Part shown: positions 17,154-25,990 of the stretch, piece by piece
How positions within the stretch are numbered: the first letter of the stretch is position 1
Layout of the letters: the number at the start of each line of letters is the position of its first letter
Source of the DNA: Rhodoferax ferrireducens
GTDB taxonomy: Bacteria; Pseudomonadota; Gammaproteobacteria; Burkholderiales; Burkholderiaceae_C
DNA length: 64,000 nt
Direction: 5' to 3'
Assembly: GCF_003347515.1 (NCBI RefSeq)
Contig: NZ_QEII01000264.1
Coordinates: 1 to 64,000, forward strand
Position numbers and translations under genes: made by a program
Notes under the pieces: generated by a model
What the model was told of the DNA's origin: nothing
Databases searched by the model: none
The model's input: the letters and a program-made list of their open reading frames with translations, nothing else

Positions 17154-18154
17154 CAGATCACCTTGGCACGCATCAGGTCGTTGCTATTGAGTGCGCCGCA
17201 CAAGCGGCCCGCCGTGTCCAGCACCAGTACACTGGTAATTCGGTGCTGCTCCATCAATTCGGCGGCCTCCACGGCCAGGGCATCGCTGGCGATGGTACTG
17301 GGCTTGGGGTGCATGACCTGTTGCGCCGTGGTGGCGCGCAAATCGATGCCTTTTTCAACCAGGCGGCGCAAGTCACCATCTGTAAAAATTCCCAGCACTG
17401 CCAAATTGGCATCCACGATGGCCGTCGCCCCCAGGCCCTTGGCGCTCATCTCGCGCATTAACTCGCTGAAACTGGCTTGCGGTCCAACTTGGGGCACGTT
17501 ATCACCGGTGCGCATCACATCGCTGACGTGCGTGAGCAGCTTGCGTCCCAAGGCGCCGCCGGGATGGGAACGCGCAAAATCCTCAGCCTTGAAGCCGCGC
17601 GCGTCCAGCAGGGCCACGGCCAGTGCATCACCCATCGCAAGCTGCGCCGTGGTGCTCGCCGTGGGCGCCAAATTCAAAGGGCAGGCTTCTTTCTCGACCC
17701 CGCAGTCCAGAAAAATATCCGCATGACAGGCCAGCGTCGATTCAGCTTTGCCAGTCATGGCAATCAAGGGGGCTCCCATGCGTTTCAGCATTGGCAGAAT
17801 GGCGGTCAATTCTTCTGATTCACCGCTGTTCGAAATGGCCAATACAAGATCGACGGGCTTGATCATGCCGAGATCGCCGTGGCTGGCCTCGGCCGGATGC
17901 ACGAACATGGCGGGTGTTCCCGTCGAGGCCAGCGTGGCGGTGATCTTTCGCCCAATATGGCCGCTTTTGCCTATCCCCATCACCACTACTCGACCCCGCA
18001 CCCGAAGCATCATCTCCACCGCACGAGAAAACGAGTCACCCAGGCGCCGTTTCAAACCCAGCACAGCTGCAGCTTCGATGTCCAGTGTTTCCTGCGCCAG
18101 ACGGATGGCGCGCGCCGGTTGAAATGTCGATATTGGCGTGTGTTGTTGTGTCAT
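17153..18154 (-). CDS. kdsD: Arabinose-5-phosphate isomerase KdsD
   Basis: A 333-residue enzyme making arabinose 5-phosphate from ribulose 5-phosphate for KDO synthesis. An N-terminal SIS domain carries VVMGIGKSGHIGRKITATLASTGTPAMFVHPAEASHGDLGM and ISNSGESEE. Two CBS domains form the C-terminal third (HVSDVMRTGDNVP... and VMHPKPSTIASDALAVEAAELM). It heads the LPS operon and is divergent from the Kef-type antiporter, with 44 bases between the two genes. Confidence 0.94.
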   Translation of the reverse strand: MTQQHTPISTFQPARAIRLAQETLDIEAAAVLGLKRRLGDSFSRAVEMMLRVRGRVVVMGIGKSGHIGRKITATLASTGTPAMFVHPAEASHGDLGMIKPVDLVLAISNSGESEELTAILPMLKRMGAPLIAMTGKAESTLACHADIFLDCGVEKEACPLNLAPTASTTAQLAMGDALAVALLDARGFKAEDFARSHPGGALGRKLLTHVSDVMRTGDNVPQVGPQASFSELMREMSAKGLGATAIVDANLAVLGIFTDGDLRRLVEKGIDLRATTAQQVMHPKPSTIASDALAVEAAELMEQHRITSVLVLDTAGRLCGALNSNDLMRAKVI

Positions 18155-18198
18155 GGTCGGATATTATCGGTCGGCGCATCGCTTGTTAGTATCTAGGG

Positions 18199-20184
18199 GT
18201 GAGCCCTCTGGAACTGACCCTACTTTATTTGCTGGCCGCCGTACTGGGCGTGGTTGCCTGTCGCTCCTTGAAGCTTCCCCCGATGCTGGGCTATCTGGCT
18301 GTAGGCGTGGTCATCGGGCCCAATGCGCTAGCCGTGGCAAAAAACGCCGACGGCGTGCGCCATCTGGGTGAGTTCGGGGTGGTTTTCCTGATGTTTGTCA
18401 TTGGGCTTGAATTCAATCTGCCCAAACTGCGCGCCATGCGCAATCATGTATTTGGACTGGGTTTTTTCCAGGTGTTGCTGACCATGCTCGGCGCCACCGC
18501 TGCCGTCCTGATTCTGGCGAAGATGGCGCCAGGCCTCTGGGCCATGGGTTGGCAGACGGCCTTGGCCCTGTCCGGCACCCTTGCGATGAGTAGCACGGCA
18601 ATTGTGGTCAAGCTGATGAACGAACGCCTCGAAATGGAGTCGGAGCACGGCAAGCGCGTCATGGGTGTGCTGCTGTTTCAGGATCTGGCCGTCGTCCCAT
18701 TGCTGGTATTGATCCCGGCGTTAGGGGCTACCGGGGAGCAGTTGTTTTCGACGTTGGGCGTCGCGACCCTCAAGGCCGCCATAGTAATTACCTTGCTATT
18801 GGTAGGTGGTCCGCGCGTGATGCGCTTTTGGTTGACGCTGGTGGCCCGGCGCAAAAGCGAAGAACTGTTTGTCCTGAATCTGCTGCTGATCACCTTGGGG
18901 CTGGCCTGGCTGACGGAGCTGGCGGGCTTGAGTCTGGCGTTGGGGGCCTTTATTGCGGGCATGCTGATCTCAGAGACGCAATTCAAACAGCAAGTGGAGA
19001 CCGATATTCGGCCCTTTCACGATGTCCTTCTGGGCTTGTTTTTCATCAGCATCGGGATGATGCTCGACTGGCGCTTGGTGTTGGAGCGCTGGCCGCTAGT
19101 GCTCCTGCTGGTTACGGTGCCGGTGTTGTTCAAGGCCGCGCTGGTTACCTTCCTGGCGCGCGCGTTGGGCGCCACCGCCGGGGTTTCACTGCGCACCGGA
19201 CTGTACCTTGCTCAAGCGGGTGAATTCGGGTTCGTGCTGCTGACACTCGCCCACGAAAATGCGCTGGTGCCTCCCGCATTGCTCAACCCGATACTGGCAA
19301 GCATGGTGCTCTCCATGCTCGCCACGCCGTTCATTATTTTGTACAGCAACCAGGTGGTGATGAAGCTGGTCAGCAGCGAGTGGCTGCAACAGTCCCTGCA
19401 AATGACCACCATCGCCCGCAAATCCATCAACGTCAACAAACATGTGATCATTTGCGGCTATGGCCGCTGCGGACAGAACTTGGCGCGCATGCTGGAACTG
19501 GAAGGTATTCCGTACATGGCGCTGGACCTGGACCCTGACCGGGTGCGGCAGGCCGCGGCCGCCGGTGACTCGGTAGTTTTTGGCGATGCCGCCCGTCTTC
19601 AGGCCCTGATGGCGGCGGGGCTGGCGCGGGCCAGTGCCGTGGTCATTACCTACCTTGAGGTACCGGGCGCCATGAAAGTGCTGGCCCATATCCGGGCCCA
19701 TGCACCCCAGGTTCCCGCCATCGTTCGCACGCAGGACGACCACGATCTCGAGGCGTTGCGGCAGGCGGGCGCCACCGAGGTGGTCCCCGAGGCGATCGAA
19801 GGCTCGCTCATGCTGGCGAGCCACGCACTGGCACTGGTGGGTGTACCCATGCGACGTGTGATTCGCATCGTGCAGGAGCAACGTGATGCCCGCTACAACC
19901 TGCTGCGTGGTTATTTTTACGGGGTGGACGACGACCCGGTGGATGAACTCCATCAGGAGCGTCTGTCGTCCCTGACCTTGCCCCTGGCCGCCAAGTCCAT
20001 TGGTAAACCGCTCAGCCATCTGGCCTTGCACGCATTTGATGTTCGCGTCGTCAGCTTGCGACGCAGCGGCGGCAAGGTCAAGGCGGTGGCATTGGATCCG
20101 CTGATTGAAGGCGGCGATACCCTGGTGCTCTCGGGCAAGGCTGAAATGCTGGCTCTCGCCGAGCAAAAACTGCTCAAGGGTTGA
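18199..20184 (+). CDS. Kef-type monovalent cation:proton antiporter (CPA2) with TrkA-N domain
   Basis: A 661-residue inner-membrane protein starting at GTG. Residues 1 to about 380 form the CPA2 antiporter domain with roughly a dozen helices (MLGYLAVGVVIGPNAL, FLMFVIGLEFNLPKL, LALGAFIAGMLIS). A cytoplasmic Rossmann RCK/TrkA-N domain follows (HVIICGYGRCGQNLARML, GxGxxG, then ALDLDPDRV). A TrkA-C-like domain ends the protein. It probably exports potassium in exchange for protons. Family position beside kdsD is common in betaproteobacteria. I do not separate KefB from other KefB-like proteins. Confidence 0.9.
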   Translation: MSPLELTLLYLLAAVLGVVACRSLKLPPMLGYLAVGVVIGPNALAVAKNADGVRHLGEFGVVFLMFVIGLEFNLPKLRAMRNHVFGLGFFQVLLTMLGATAAVLILAKMAPGLWAMGWQTALALSGTLAMSSTAIVVKLMNERLEMESEHGKRVMGVLLFQDLAVVPLLVLIPALGATGEQLFSTLGVATLKAAIVITLLLVGGPRVMRFWLTLVARRKSEELFVLNLLLITLGLAWLTELAGLSLALGAFIAGMLISETQFKQQVETDIRPFHDVLLGLFFISIGMMLDWRLVLERWPLVLLLVTVPVLFKAALVTFLARALGATAGVSLRTGLYLAQAGEFGFVLLTLAHENALVPPALLNPILASMVLSMLATPFIILYSNQVVMKLVSSEWLQQSLQMTTIARKSINVNKHVIICGYGRCGQNLARMLELEGIPYMALDLDPDRVRQAAAAGDSVVFGDAARLQALMAAGLARASAVVITYLEVPGAMKVLAHIRAHAPQVPAIVRTQDDHDLEALRQAGATEVVPEAIEGSLMLASHALALVGVPMRRVIRIVQEQRDARYNLLRGYFYGVDDDPVDELHQERLSSLTLPLAAKSIGKPLSHLALHAFDVRVVSLRRSGGKVKAVALDPLIEGGDTLVLSGKAEMLALAEQKLLKG

Positions 20185-20251
20185 CCTCGCCATGCGCGGT
20201 CGGGATGCGGGCGCGGTGCACAATACGGTTTCAATCCCAACCGGATGATCC

Positions 20252-20806
20252 ATGCAAAACCTCAGTGTCAACCAGTACCTTAGAGATCACATCCGCACCG
20301 TGCCTGACTGGCCGGCACCGGGGGTGCAGTTTCGCGACATCACACCGCTGTTGCAGGACGCCAAGGTATTCAGGGTATTGATCGACGCCTTTGTTCAACG
20401 CTACACGGATCCAGCCAGGCGCCCTGATGTGGTGGCGGGACTGGATGCCCGTGGCTTCATTTTGGGTGCGGTGATTGCTTATCAACTGAACGTGGGTTTT
20501 GTGCCCATCCGCAAGAAGGGCAAACTGCCTTTCACAACGGTGGAAGAAACCTTCGAACTGGAATATGGCAGCGCCACCGTTGAGCTGCATACCGATGCCG
20601 TCAAATCCGGTGATCGCGTGCTCTTGATTGATGACCTGATCGCGACCGGCGGCACCATGATGGCCGGCATGAAATTGCTCGAAAAACTGGGGGCTCAAGT
20701 GATTGAAGGTGCCGCCCTGGTGGACTTGCCCGAACTTGGTGGCTCCGACAAACTCAGAGCCGCCGGTCTGCCGCTCTATACCCTGATTGATTTCGATGGA
20801 CGCTGA
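20252..20806 (+). CDS. apt: Adenine phosphoribosyltransferase
   Basis: A 184-residue cytoplasmic purine-salvage enzyme converting adenine and PRPP to AMP. The PRPP-binding motif is [17 protein letters not shown]. Other family stretches are [23 protein letters not shown] near the N-terminus and [17 protein letters not shown]. Length and order match bacterial Apt. Confidence 0.95.
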   Translation: MQNLSVNQYLRDHIRTVPDWPAPGVQFRDITPLLQDAKVFRVLIDAFVQRYTDPARRPDVVAGLDARGFILGAVIAYQLNVGFVPIRKKGKLPFTTVEETFELEYGSATVELHTDAVKSGDRVLLIDDLIATGGTMMAGMKLLEKLGAQVIEGAALVDLPELGGSDKLRAAGLPLYTLIDFDGR

Positions 20807-20821
20807 CCGTCGGTGCAAAGT

Positions 20822-21583
20822 TCAGTTCAAGTCCCCGTACTGGGTCCCGCTGAGCGGCGAGCCGTGACTGCTTGAGTCAACTATTTGCGTGTCTTCAAAC
20901 TCGGCAGGTGGTGCCGGGTTTCGTCGCCCGGAAGTGACGATCTGGCCGGACGCCCAGCGAGCTGCTGCAGGGGTGACACCGGCCAGCGCCCGTTTGAATG
21001 CCGCAACTTCGTCTTCCTGCAACGGTTCATATGCGGGCACCGGTCTGGTCGACGATTCGGATGTTGCAGGTAGGCGCGTGGCCTGGGGTTCTGACACCAT
21101 GTTGGAAAGGTGATGCGCGCGAACCGCCTGAGTTGACGACAGGCCTGCCGTGACCCGCTCGTTCACGCGCCAGTAGACGGCTGTGACCAGAATGTCATGA
21201 CGAGTTCTGGCAATTTCGGCCATTCTGGCTTCAATTTCGGCGAGGCGATCGGTGATATCTGTCGACTGCCTGACCAGGTCCATCATGATGAGGTACTGGC
21301 GGCCTCGCGCATCGAGTGACAGAACCTTGAATTTGTAACTGGCCGCCAGCACCCCGCTACGAATCATCGAGTCACGCACGACGCTATAGATCAGCTCACG
21401 ATTCTCAAGGCGCTCGGTTTTGTGATTCACCGCGTGCCCGGCTGGCGTTGGGACAGGTTTGCCCCGAACTCGGTCAGGCGGCATCTGGGGCACCGTGGCC
21501 TCTACATATCCCAAGCCGTGACTTTCACGGGTAGATGTAATTTTTGCTGTTTTTTTGCTGGCGAACCAGTCGAATAGTGACAT
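20822..21583 (-). CDS. Conserved-looking hypothetical protein
   Basis: A 253-residue soluble protein I do not recognise. It begins MSLFDWFASKK, has a compact middle region (LIYSVVRDSMIRSGVLAASYKFKVLSLD, then a possible helical segment TDITDRLAEIEARMAEIARTRH) and a Pro/Ser/Thr-rich tail. No signal peptide or membrane helix is visible. The middle helix could form a coiled coil. It converges on apt and is followed upstream by mnmE on the same strand, 108 bases away. Confidence 0.7.
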   Translation of the reverse strand: MSLFDWFASKKTAKITSTRESHGLGYVEATVPQMPPDRVRGKPVPTPAGHAVNHKTERLENRELIYSVVRDSMIRSGVLAASYKFKVLSLDARGRQYLIMMDLVRQSTDITDRLAEIEARMAEIARTRHDILVTAVYWRVNERVTAGLSSTQAVRAHHLSNMVSEPQATRLPATSESSTRPVPAYEPLQEDEVAAFKRALAGVTPAAARWASGQIVTSGRRNPAPPAEFEDTQIVDSSSHGSPLSGTQYGDLN

Positions 21584-21691
21584 TTTCTTCTTTCAGGTCA
21601 GCGCGACACGTCGTTCCGTCCGTGTCCTCCATTGAGCAGGCGTTATTGTGCGGCTGAATGGGTCTTCGTCTTGGGCAAGCACAAAATCAAA

Positions 21692-23101
21692 CTATTTGCC
21701 GATGCAAAATTTGGAGAATATCACCCCAAGGAGATCGTCCGAGGTAAATTCACCGGTTATTTGATTCAATGCATTTTGAGCCAGACGCAGCTCTTCAGCC
21801 AGCAGGTCCAACGACTGTGCGTTGGCGGCCATATGGTCTCCAGCTTCCCGCAAATGGTCATCCACCCGGCGCAGTGCCTGCACATGGCGCTCGCGGGCAA
21901 TGTAGACGCCCTCGGGGGCCGACTGCCAGCCCGCAACTTCCAGCAGCTTGCGACGCAAGGTGTCCAGTCCGGCGCCAGTTTTGGCCGACAGCGTCAGTCC
22001 CCATGCCCGATCCGGGGCGGCTATGGCATCGGCTTTGTTCCAGATATCAATGACGGGGATGTTTGAAGGCAGTTTTTGGGCTATGGCCCCCGCAATGACC
22101 GCATCATCAGCTATGTAATTAATAGCATCCATGCGAGTCAGATCATGCAAGAATAAAACGGCGTCAGCGGCCTCGATGGCGTCCCATGCCCGTGCAATAC
22201 CGATCTTTTCGATCTCATCGTCACTGTCGCGCAAACCTGCCGTGTCAATGACATGTACCGGCACGCCTTCAATCTGAATGGTTTCTTGCACCTTGTCTCG
22301 GGTGGTGCCGGCCACCGGCGTGACGATCGCCAACTCGGCCCCCGCCAGGGCGTTGAGCAGCGAGGACTTGCCTGCATTGGGCTGTCCCGCAATGACCACC
22401 TTGATGCCTTCACGCAAGAGCGCGCCTTGGCGCGCTCGCTGGAGCACGTTTTGCAAGGTTTGCTGCAGCTTTGATAGCTGCCCCTGCGCGTCCGCCTTGC
22501 GCAGGAAGTCGATTTCTTCCTCAGGAAAGTCCAGCGTCGCCTCCACCAGCATGCGCAGATGAATCAGCGCGTCACGCAGGGTGTGAATTTCCCTAGAGAA
22601 TGCGCCCGACAGCGACAGGCTGGCGCTGCGGGCCGCAGCCTCGGTGCTGGCGTCAATCAGGTCGGCAATAGCCTCGGCCTGCGCCAGATCGATCTTGTCG
22701 TTAAGAAAGGCGCGCTCGGAAAATTCACCCGGCAGCGCCACCCGCAGGCCTGGTAGCCGAGGTACACGCAGGACGGGATCGATTTCGGCAGCGGCTTCGA
22801 TGCAGCGCGCCAGCAACAGCTGCAACACCACCGGCCCGCCATGCGCCTGCAATTCCAGCACATCCTCTCCGGTGAACGAGTGAGGTGCCGGAAAATAAAT
22901 GGCCAGTCCCTGGTCAATCGCCAGTCCAGCGCTATCCAAGAACGGGGTGTAAGTCGCATCGCGCGGCTTGAGCGGACGTGAAAAAAGCGCCTGAATCAGC
23001 GCTCCGATACTTTTCCCGCTGACCCGCACAATGCCCACGGCACCCCGACCGGGCGCGGTGGCAATGGCGGCAATGGGGTCCTGATGACGCGGCAGGGACA
23101 T
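21692..23101 (-). CDS. mnmE: tRNA modification GTPase MnmE (TrmE)
   Basis: A 469-residue GTPase that, with MnmG, installs the 5-carboxymethylaminomethyl group on wobble uridine of some tRNAs. An N-terminal formyl-THF-binding domain begins [22 protein letters not shown]. The G domain has G1 [13 protein letters not shown]2/G3 TPVAGTTRD and DTAGLRDS, and G4 NKAD. The C-terminus is the invariant CIGK motif (KFCIGK). Inside the G domain, [20 protein letters not shown] is encoded by a copy of the interspersed repeat found elsewhere in the window. The gene ends the rpmH-rnpA-yidD-yidC-mnmE block. Confidence 0.95.
   Translation of the reverse strand: MSLPRHQDPIAAIATAPGRGAVGIVRVSGKSIGALIQALFSRPLKPRDATYTPFLDSAGLAIDQGLAIYFPAPHSFTGEDVLELQAHGGPVVLQLLLARCIEAAAEIDPVLRVPRLPGLRVALPGEFSERAFLNDKIDLAQAEAIADLIDASTEAAARSASLSLSGAFSREIHTLRDALIHLRMLVEATLDFPEEEIDFLRKADAQGQLSKLQQTLQNVLQRARQGALLREGIKVVIAGQPNAGKSSLLNALAGAELAIVTPVAGTTRDKVQETIQIEGVPVHVIDTAGLRDSDDEIEKIGIARAWDAIEAADAVLFLHDLTRMDAINYIADDAVIAGAIAQKLPSNIPVIDIWNKADAIAAPDRAWGLTLSAKTGAGLDTLRRKLLEVAGWQSAPEGVYIARERHVQALRRVDDHLREAGDHMAANAQSLDLLAEELRLAQNALNQITGEFTSDDLLGVIFSKFCIGK
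22068..22130 (-). repeat. Interspersed repeat copy inside mnmE coding sequence
   Basis: On the minus strand TGCTATTAATTACATAGC is followed by TGATGATGCGGTCATTG and GGGGGCCATAGCCC, matching the layout of the intergenic copies. It is read through in frame between the G3 and G4 motifs of MnmE. Confidence 0.55.
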
Positions 23102-23193
23102 CGCAACTCAGCCGCGGGCCGCTTGCCCCAAGTCAAGTGGCAGCCCGCCGGAAGGCGGTGCCGCACTTGCTGGGACCAGCATAGCGGCCATGT

Positions 23194-24909
23194 TTACTTG
23201 AACTTGGGCAGGTTGAACTGCGGTGGCACACCCATGCGGGTGTTGATCACCCACTGCTGCGCAATCGACAACACGTTGTTGGTGATCCAGTAAATCACCA
23301 AACCAGCCGGGAAGAAGAAGAACATCACGCTGAACGCCAGGGGCATGAACCACATCATCTTGGCCTGCAGCGGGTCAGGCGGTGCCGGGTTGAGGGCGGT
23401 CTGCAGCACCGTGGTCAGGGTCATGACCAGCGGCAGGATGTAGAAAGGATCAGGCGACGAGAGATCGTGAATCCACAAAACCCAGGGCGCGTTGCGCATC
23501 TCGACGCTGGACAGCAGCACCCAGTACAAGGCAATGAAAACCGGAATCTGGATCATGATCGGAAAACAGCCACCCATCGGGTTGACTTTTTCCTCGCGGT
23601 AGATGCGCATCATCTCCTGCTGCATCTGCTGCGGGTTGTCTTTCAGACGTTCACGCATTTCCGTGATCTTCGGATTGACGGCCTTCATCTTGGCCATGCT
23701 GGCGTACGCCTTGGCATTGAGCCAGTAAAAAGCGGCTTTGAGCAGCAGCACCAAAGCCATGATCGACCAACCCCAGTTGCCGATGAAGCTGTGGATCTTG
23801 TCGAGCAGCCAGTAGAGCGGCTTGGCCAGGATGGTGAGCCAGCCGTAGTCCTTGACCAGTTCCAGCCCGGGGGCCAAAGACTCCAGCCCTTTTTCTTCCT
23901 GCGGACCGGCAAAAAATTTGGCTTCCACGGTCTTGCTGGTGCCCGGCGCAATGTCGGTCAGCGACGTGATCATGCCAACGGCATAGAGATTGGTATCGAC
24001 CTTGCGCATGAATAAATCGCGCTTGATGCCGTCGCCGAGCAGCCAGGCGCTGGCAAAGTAATGCTGCACCATGGCCACATAGCCGTTTTCCGCCTGTTTT
24101 TCGATATCGACCTTGTTCTTCTCGATGTCGCTGAACTCTACTTTTTGGTACTTTTTGGCCTCGGTATAGATTGCCGGGCCGGTGAAGGTGGAATAGAACG
24201 AGGACTCACCCGGTGGCTTGTTGCCATCGCGCACCAATTGCAGGTAGAGCTGCGGCGACACGGCGGCGGTGCCCACGTTGATCACTTCATGCTTGACCGT
24301 CATGGCGTAAGCGCCACGGGCCAGGGTAAAGGTTTTCACCAGTTTCACGCCACCCAACTCGGGGGACTCAAACCGGATAACCAGCTCTTTGTTGCCATCC
24401 GTGAGGGTACGTTCGCCTGGCACCACGTTCATGACCGTCTTGTGCGTGGGGAAAGTGCCACCTGCGGCGCCGGCGATCAGACCGGTTTGCGCCATGTAAG
24501 TACGGTCCTTTGATTCGTCCAGCAGAATGAACTTCTTGGTCTTATCGGCCATGTCGACGTGCTTGACGAATTCGGTCTGCACCAGGGAGCCGCCTTCGGT
24601 GTCGAACGTCAGTTTCAGCACATCGGTCGTCACCACAACGCGCTCGTGGGGCGCAGGTGCCGCACTCGAAGTAGAGGCAATATCGGTTGCAGCGCCCGCT
24701 ACAGGGGTGGTGCCAGCTATTGAATTCGTAGCAGGAACTCCGCTCGGAACACTGGAGGCGGCCACCGGCGGATGGGCTGGCGCTGCCAATTTGGCTGGGC
24801 CTGGGAAGAAGGTGGCTTTATGGCCGTTGTAAACCTGCCACTGATCCCATAGCAAGACCATGGAAAAGCCAAAAATCACCCACAAAATGGTGCGGCGAAT
24901 ATCGTTCAT
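23194..24909 (-). CDS. yidC: Membrane protein insertase YidC
   Basis: A 571-residue Gram-negative-type insertase. Helix 1 (ILWVIFGFSMVLLWDQW) is followed by a low-complexity Ala/Pro/Ser/Thr linker (about 38-95), a large periplasmic beta-supersandwich domain, and the conserved five-helix core (LLKAAFYWLNAKAYASMAKMKAVNP with the positive groove Arg in the family, then GGCFPIMIQIPVFIALYWVLL). The C-terminus is short and basic. Part of the periplasmic linker is encoded by an interspersed repeat. The start overlaps yidD by four bases. Confidence 0.95.
   Translation of the reverse strand: MNDIRRTILWVIFGFSMVLLWDQWQVYNGHKATFFPGPAKLAAPAHPPVAASSVPSGVPATNSIAGTTPVAGAATDIASTSSAAPAPHERVVVTTDVLKLTFDTEGGSLVQTEFVKHVDMADKTKKFILLDESKDRTYMAQTGLIAGAAGGTFPTHKTVMNVVPGERTLTDGNKELVIRFESPELGGVKLVKTFTLARGAYAMTVKHEVINVGTAAVSPQLYLQLVRDGNKPPGESSFYSTFTGPAIYTEAKKYQKVEFSDIEKNKVDIEKQAENGYVAMVQHYFASAWLLGDGIKRDLFMRKVDTNLYAVGMITSLTDIAPGTSKTVEAKFFAGPQEEKGLESLAPGLELVKDYGWLTILAKPLYWLLDKIHSFIGNWGWSIMALVLLLKAAFYWLNAKAYASMAKMKAVNPKITEMRERLKDNPQQMQQEMMRIYREEKVNPMGGCFPIMIQIPVFIALYWVLLSSVEMRNAPWVLWIHDLSSPDPFYILPLVMTLTTVLQTALNPAPPDPLQAKMMWFMPLAFSVMFFFFPAGLVIYWITNNVLSIAQQWVINTRMGVPPQFNLPKFK
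24680..24733 (-). repeat. Interspersed repeat copy inside yidC linker
   Basis: The minus strand reads TGCTACGAATTCAATAGC, then TGGCACCACCCCTGTAGCGGGCGCT, which follows the repeat layout GCTA-N8-TAGC plus a GC-rich second half. It is translated as TNSIAGTTPVAGA in the non-conserved linker. Confidence 0.45.
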
Positions 24910-25178
24910 GAAGACTTCTTATGAGTGGAGGATGAAATCAGCTGGGTAAAGAGCCGGGGTTTTTCGGTCGGAACGGGGTCATGCCCGCCCGCACACCAAG
25001 GGTGGCAGCGTGCAAGACGCGCCAGTGTCAAATAGCTGCCCGCTGCAGCGCCATGCGCCTGCAAAGCCTGCAATGAATAAGCAGAGCAAGTCGGCTCGAA
25101 GCGACAAGAAGAACCCAGCCAAGGGCTGAGCAGCAAACGGTAGCCCTTCACCAAGCCAATCAACAAACGCTTGATCAT
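24906..25178 (-). CDS. yidD: Membrane protein insertion efficiency factor YidD
   Basis: A 90-residue protein with the full YidD signature: GYRLLLSPWLGSSCRFEPTCSAYSLQALQAHG and LARCHPWCAGGHDPVP, including the conserved Cys residues. It is thought to assist YidC-dependent insertion. It overlaps rnpA and yidC by four bases on each side. Confidence 0.93.
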   Translation of the reverse strand: MIKRLLIGLVKGYRLLLSPWLGSSCRFEPTCSAYSLQALQAHGAAAGSYLTLARLARCHPWCAGGHDPVPTEKPRLFTQLISSSTHKKSS

Positions 25179-25645
25179 GGCATGCTGACTTGACGGACAG
25201 GCGCAGCCGAGCGAGCCGCGGCGCGTGCGAACAATTGCTGCAACTCCAGCCGAACGCTGGCCTTGAGCTCATCGGATGTGGCGCTGATAAATTGTTTGCG
25301 GTCGAACCCGACACGCAAACGCACGACATGGGCAGCCACCTGCAGCACCGATTCGAACTCGGTGCACACACTGTAAATCTGGCGTTTGATGGTATTGCGT
25401 GTAACGGCTCGTTTGGCCCAGCGTTTGGGCACCATGGCGCCCATCCACACGTCCCGCACGACAAAAAGCGCCACTGGAGGCGCCTTTGACGGCTCTGATG
25501 TTTTCTGTTCGACCACCGACACATCCAACGCAGCACAGTGCAAAGCAAAGTGGGCCGTTCTGGCTACGGTGCCGCCAGACAGCACGGCCTGAAACTGGCT
25601 TCGCGTTTTCAGTCGCTGCAATTTGAGGCTGCGCCAGAACTGCAA
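25175..25645 (-). CDS. rnpA: Ribonuclease P protein component RnpA
   Basis: The protein subunit of RNase P, which helps the catalytic RNA process tRNA 5' ends. Family features are RLKTRSQFQAVLSGG near the N-terminus and the RNR-type motif written here as KRAVTRNTIKRQIYSV. The frame opens at a TTG (25645, 156 residues); a TTG at 25621, giving LQRLKTR..., is an alternative and neither has a strong ribosome binding site. A repeat-free insertion (VEQKTSEPSKAPP) makes it slightly longer than usual. Confidence 0.9.
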   Translation of the reverse strand: MQFWRSLKLQRLKTRSQFQAVLSGGTVARTAHFALHCAALDVSVVEQKTSEPSKAPPVALFVVRDVWMGAMVPKRWAKRAVTRNTIKRQIYSVCTEFESVLQVAAHVVRLRVGFDRKQFISATSDELKASVRLELQQLFARAAARSAAPVRQVSMP

Positions 25646-25675
25646 GTCAGCTGCGCGCTATGCGTGCAGACAGAA

Positions 25676-25810
25676 CTAGACTGCCAGACGCTTGCGGCCC
25701 TTGGCGCGACGAGCGTTGATCACAGCACGGCCGCCGCGGGTTTTCATGCGAACGAGAAAACCGTGAGTGCGGGCGCGTTTGATCTTGGAGGGTTGGTAAG
25801 TGCGTTTCAT
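25676..25810 (-). CDS. rpmH: 50S ribosomal protein L34
   Basis: A 44-residue ribosomal protein, [19 protein letters not shown]..., the textbook L34 sequence ending KGRKRLAV. The start at 25810 is fixed by homology; upstream in-frame codons to 25888 are leader sequence. It heads the rnpA-yidD-yidC-mnmE block. dnaA, often found divergent from rpmH, is not adjacent. Confidence 0.96.
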   Translation of the reverse strand: MKRTYQPSKIKRARTHGFLVRMKTRGGRAVINARRAKGRKRLAV

Positions 25811-25990
25811 TTTGGAAATCCTAAAGGGCTCAGTGAGGGCCCCCCACCGGTAAAAGTGAATGAGCCGCTGTCTTGTCTCCCCCGACACAATCAGGGGAAC
25901 TCGCGATTATCGCAAACTTTCTCAGCCCCGGCAAATTTGTCGCGTGCTTTTCGGTCGCGGCCGGGCATTTTGAGCGCGCAGGACTTGGCT

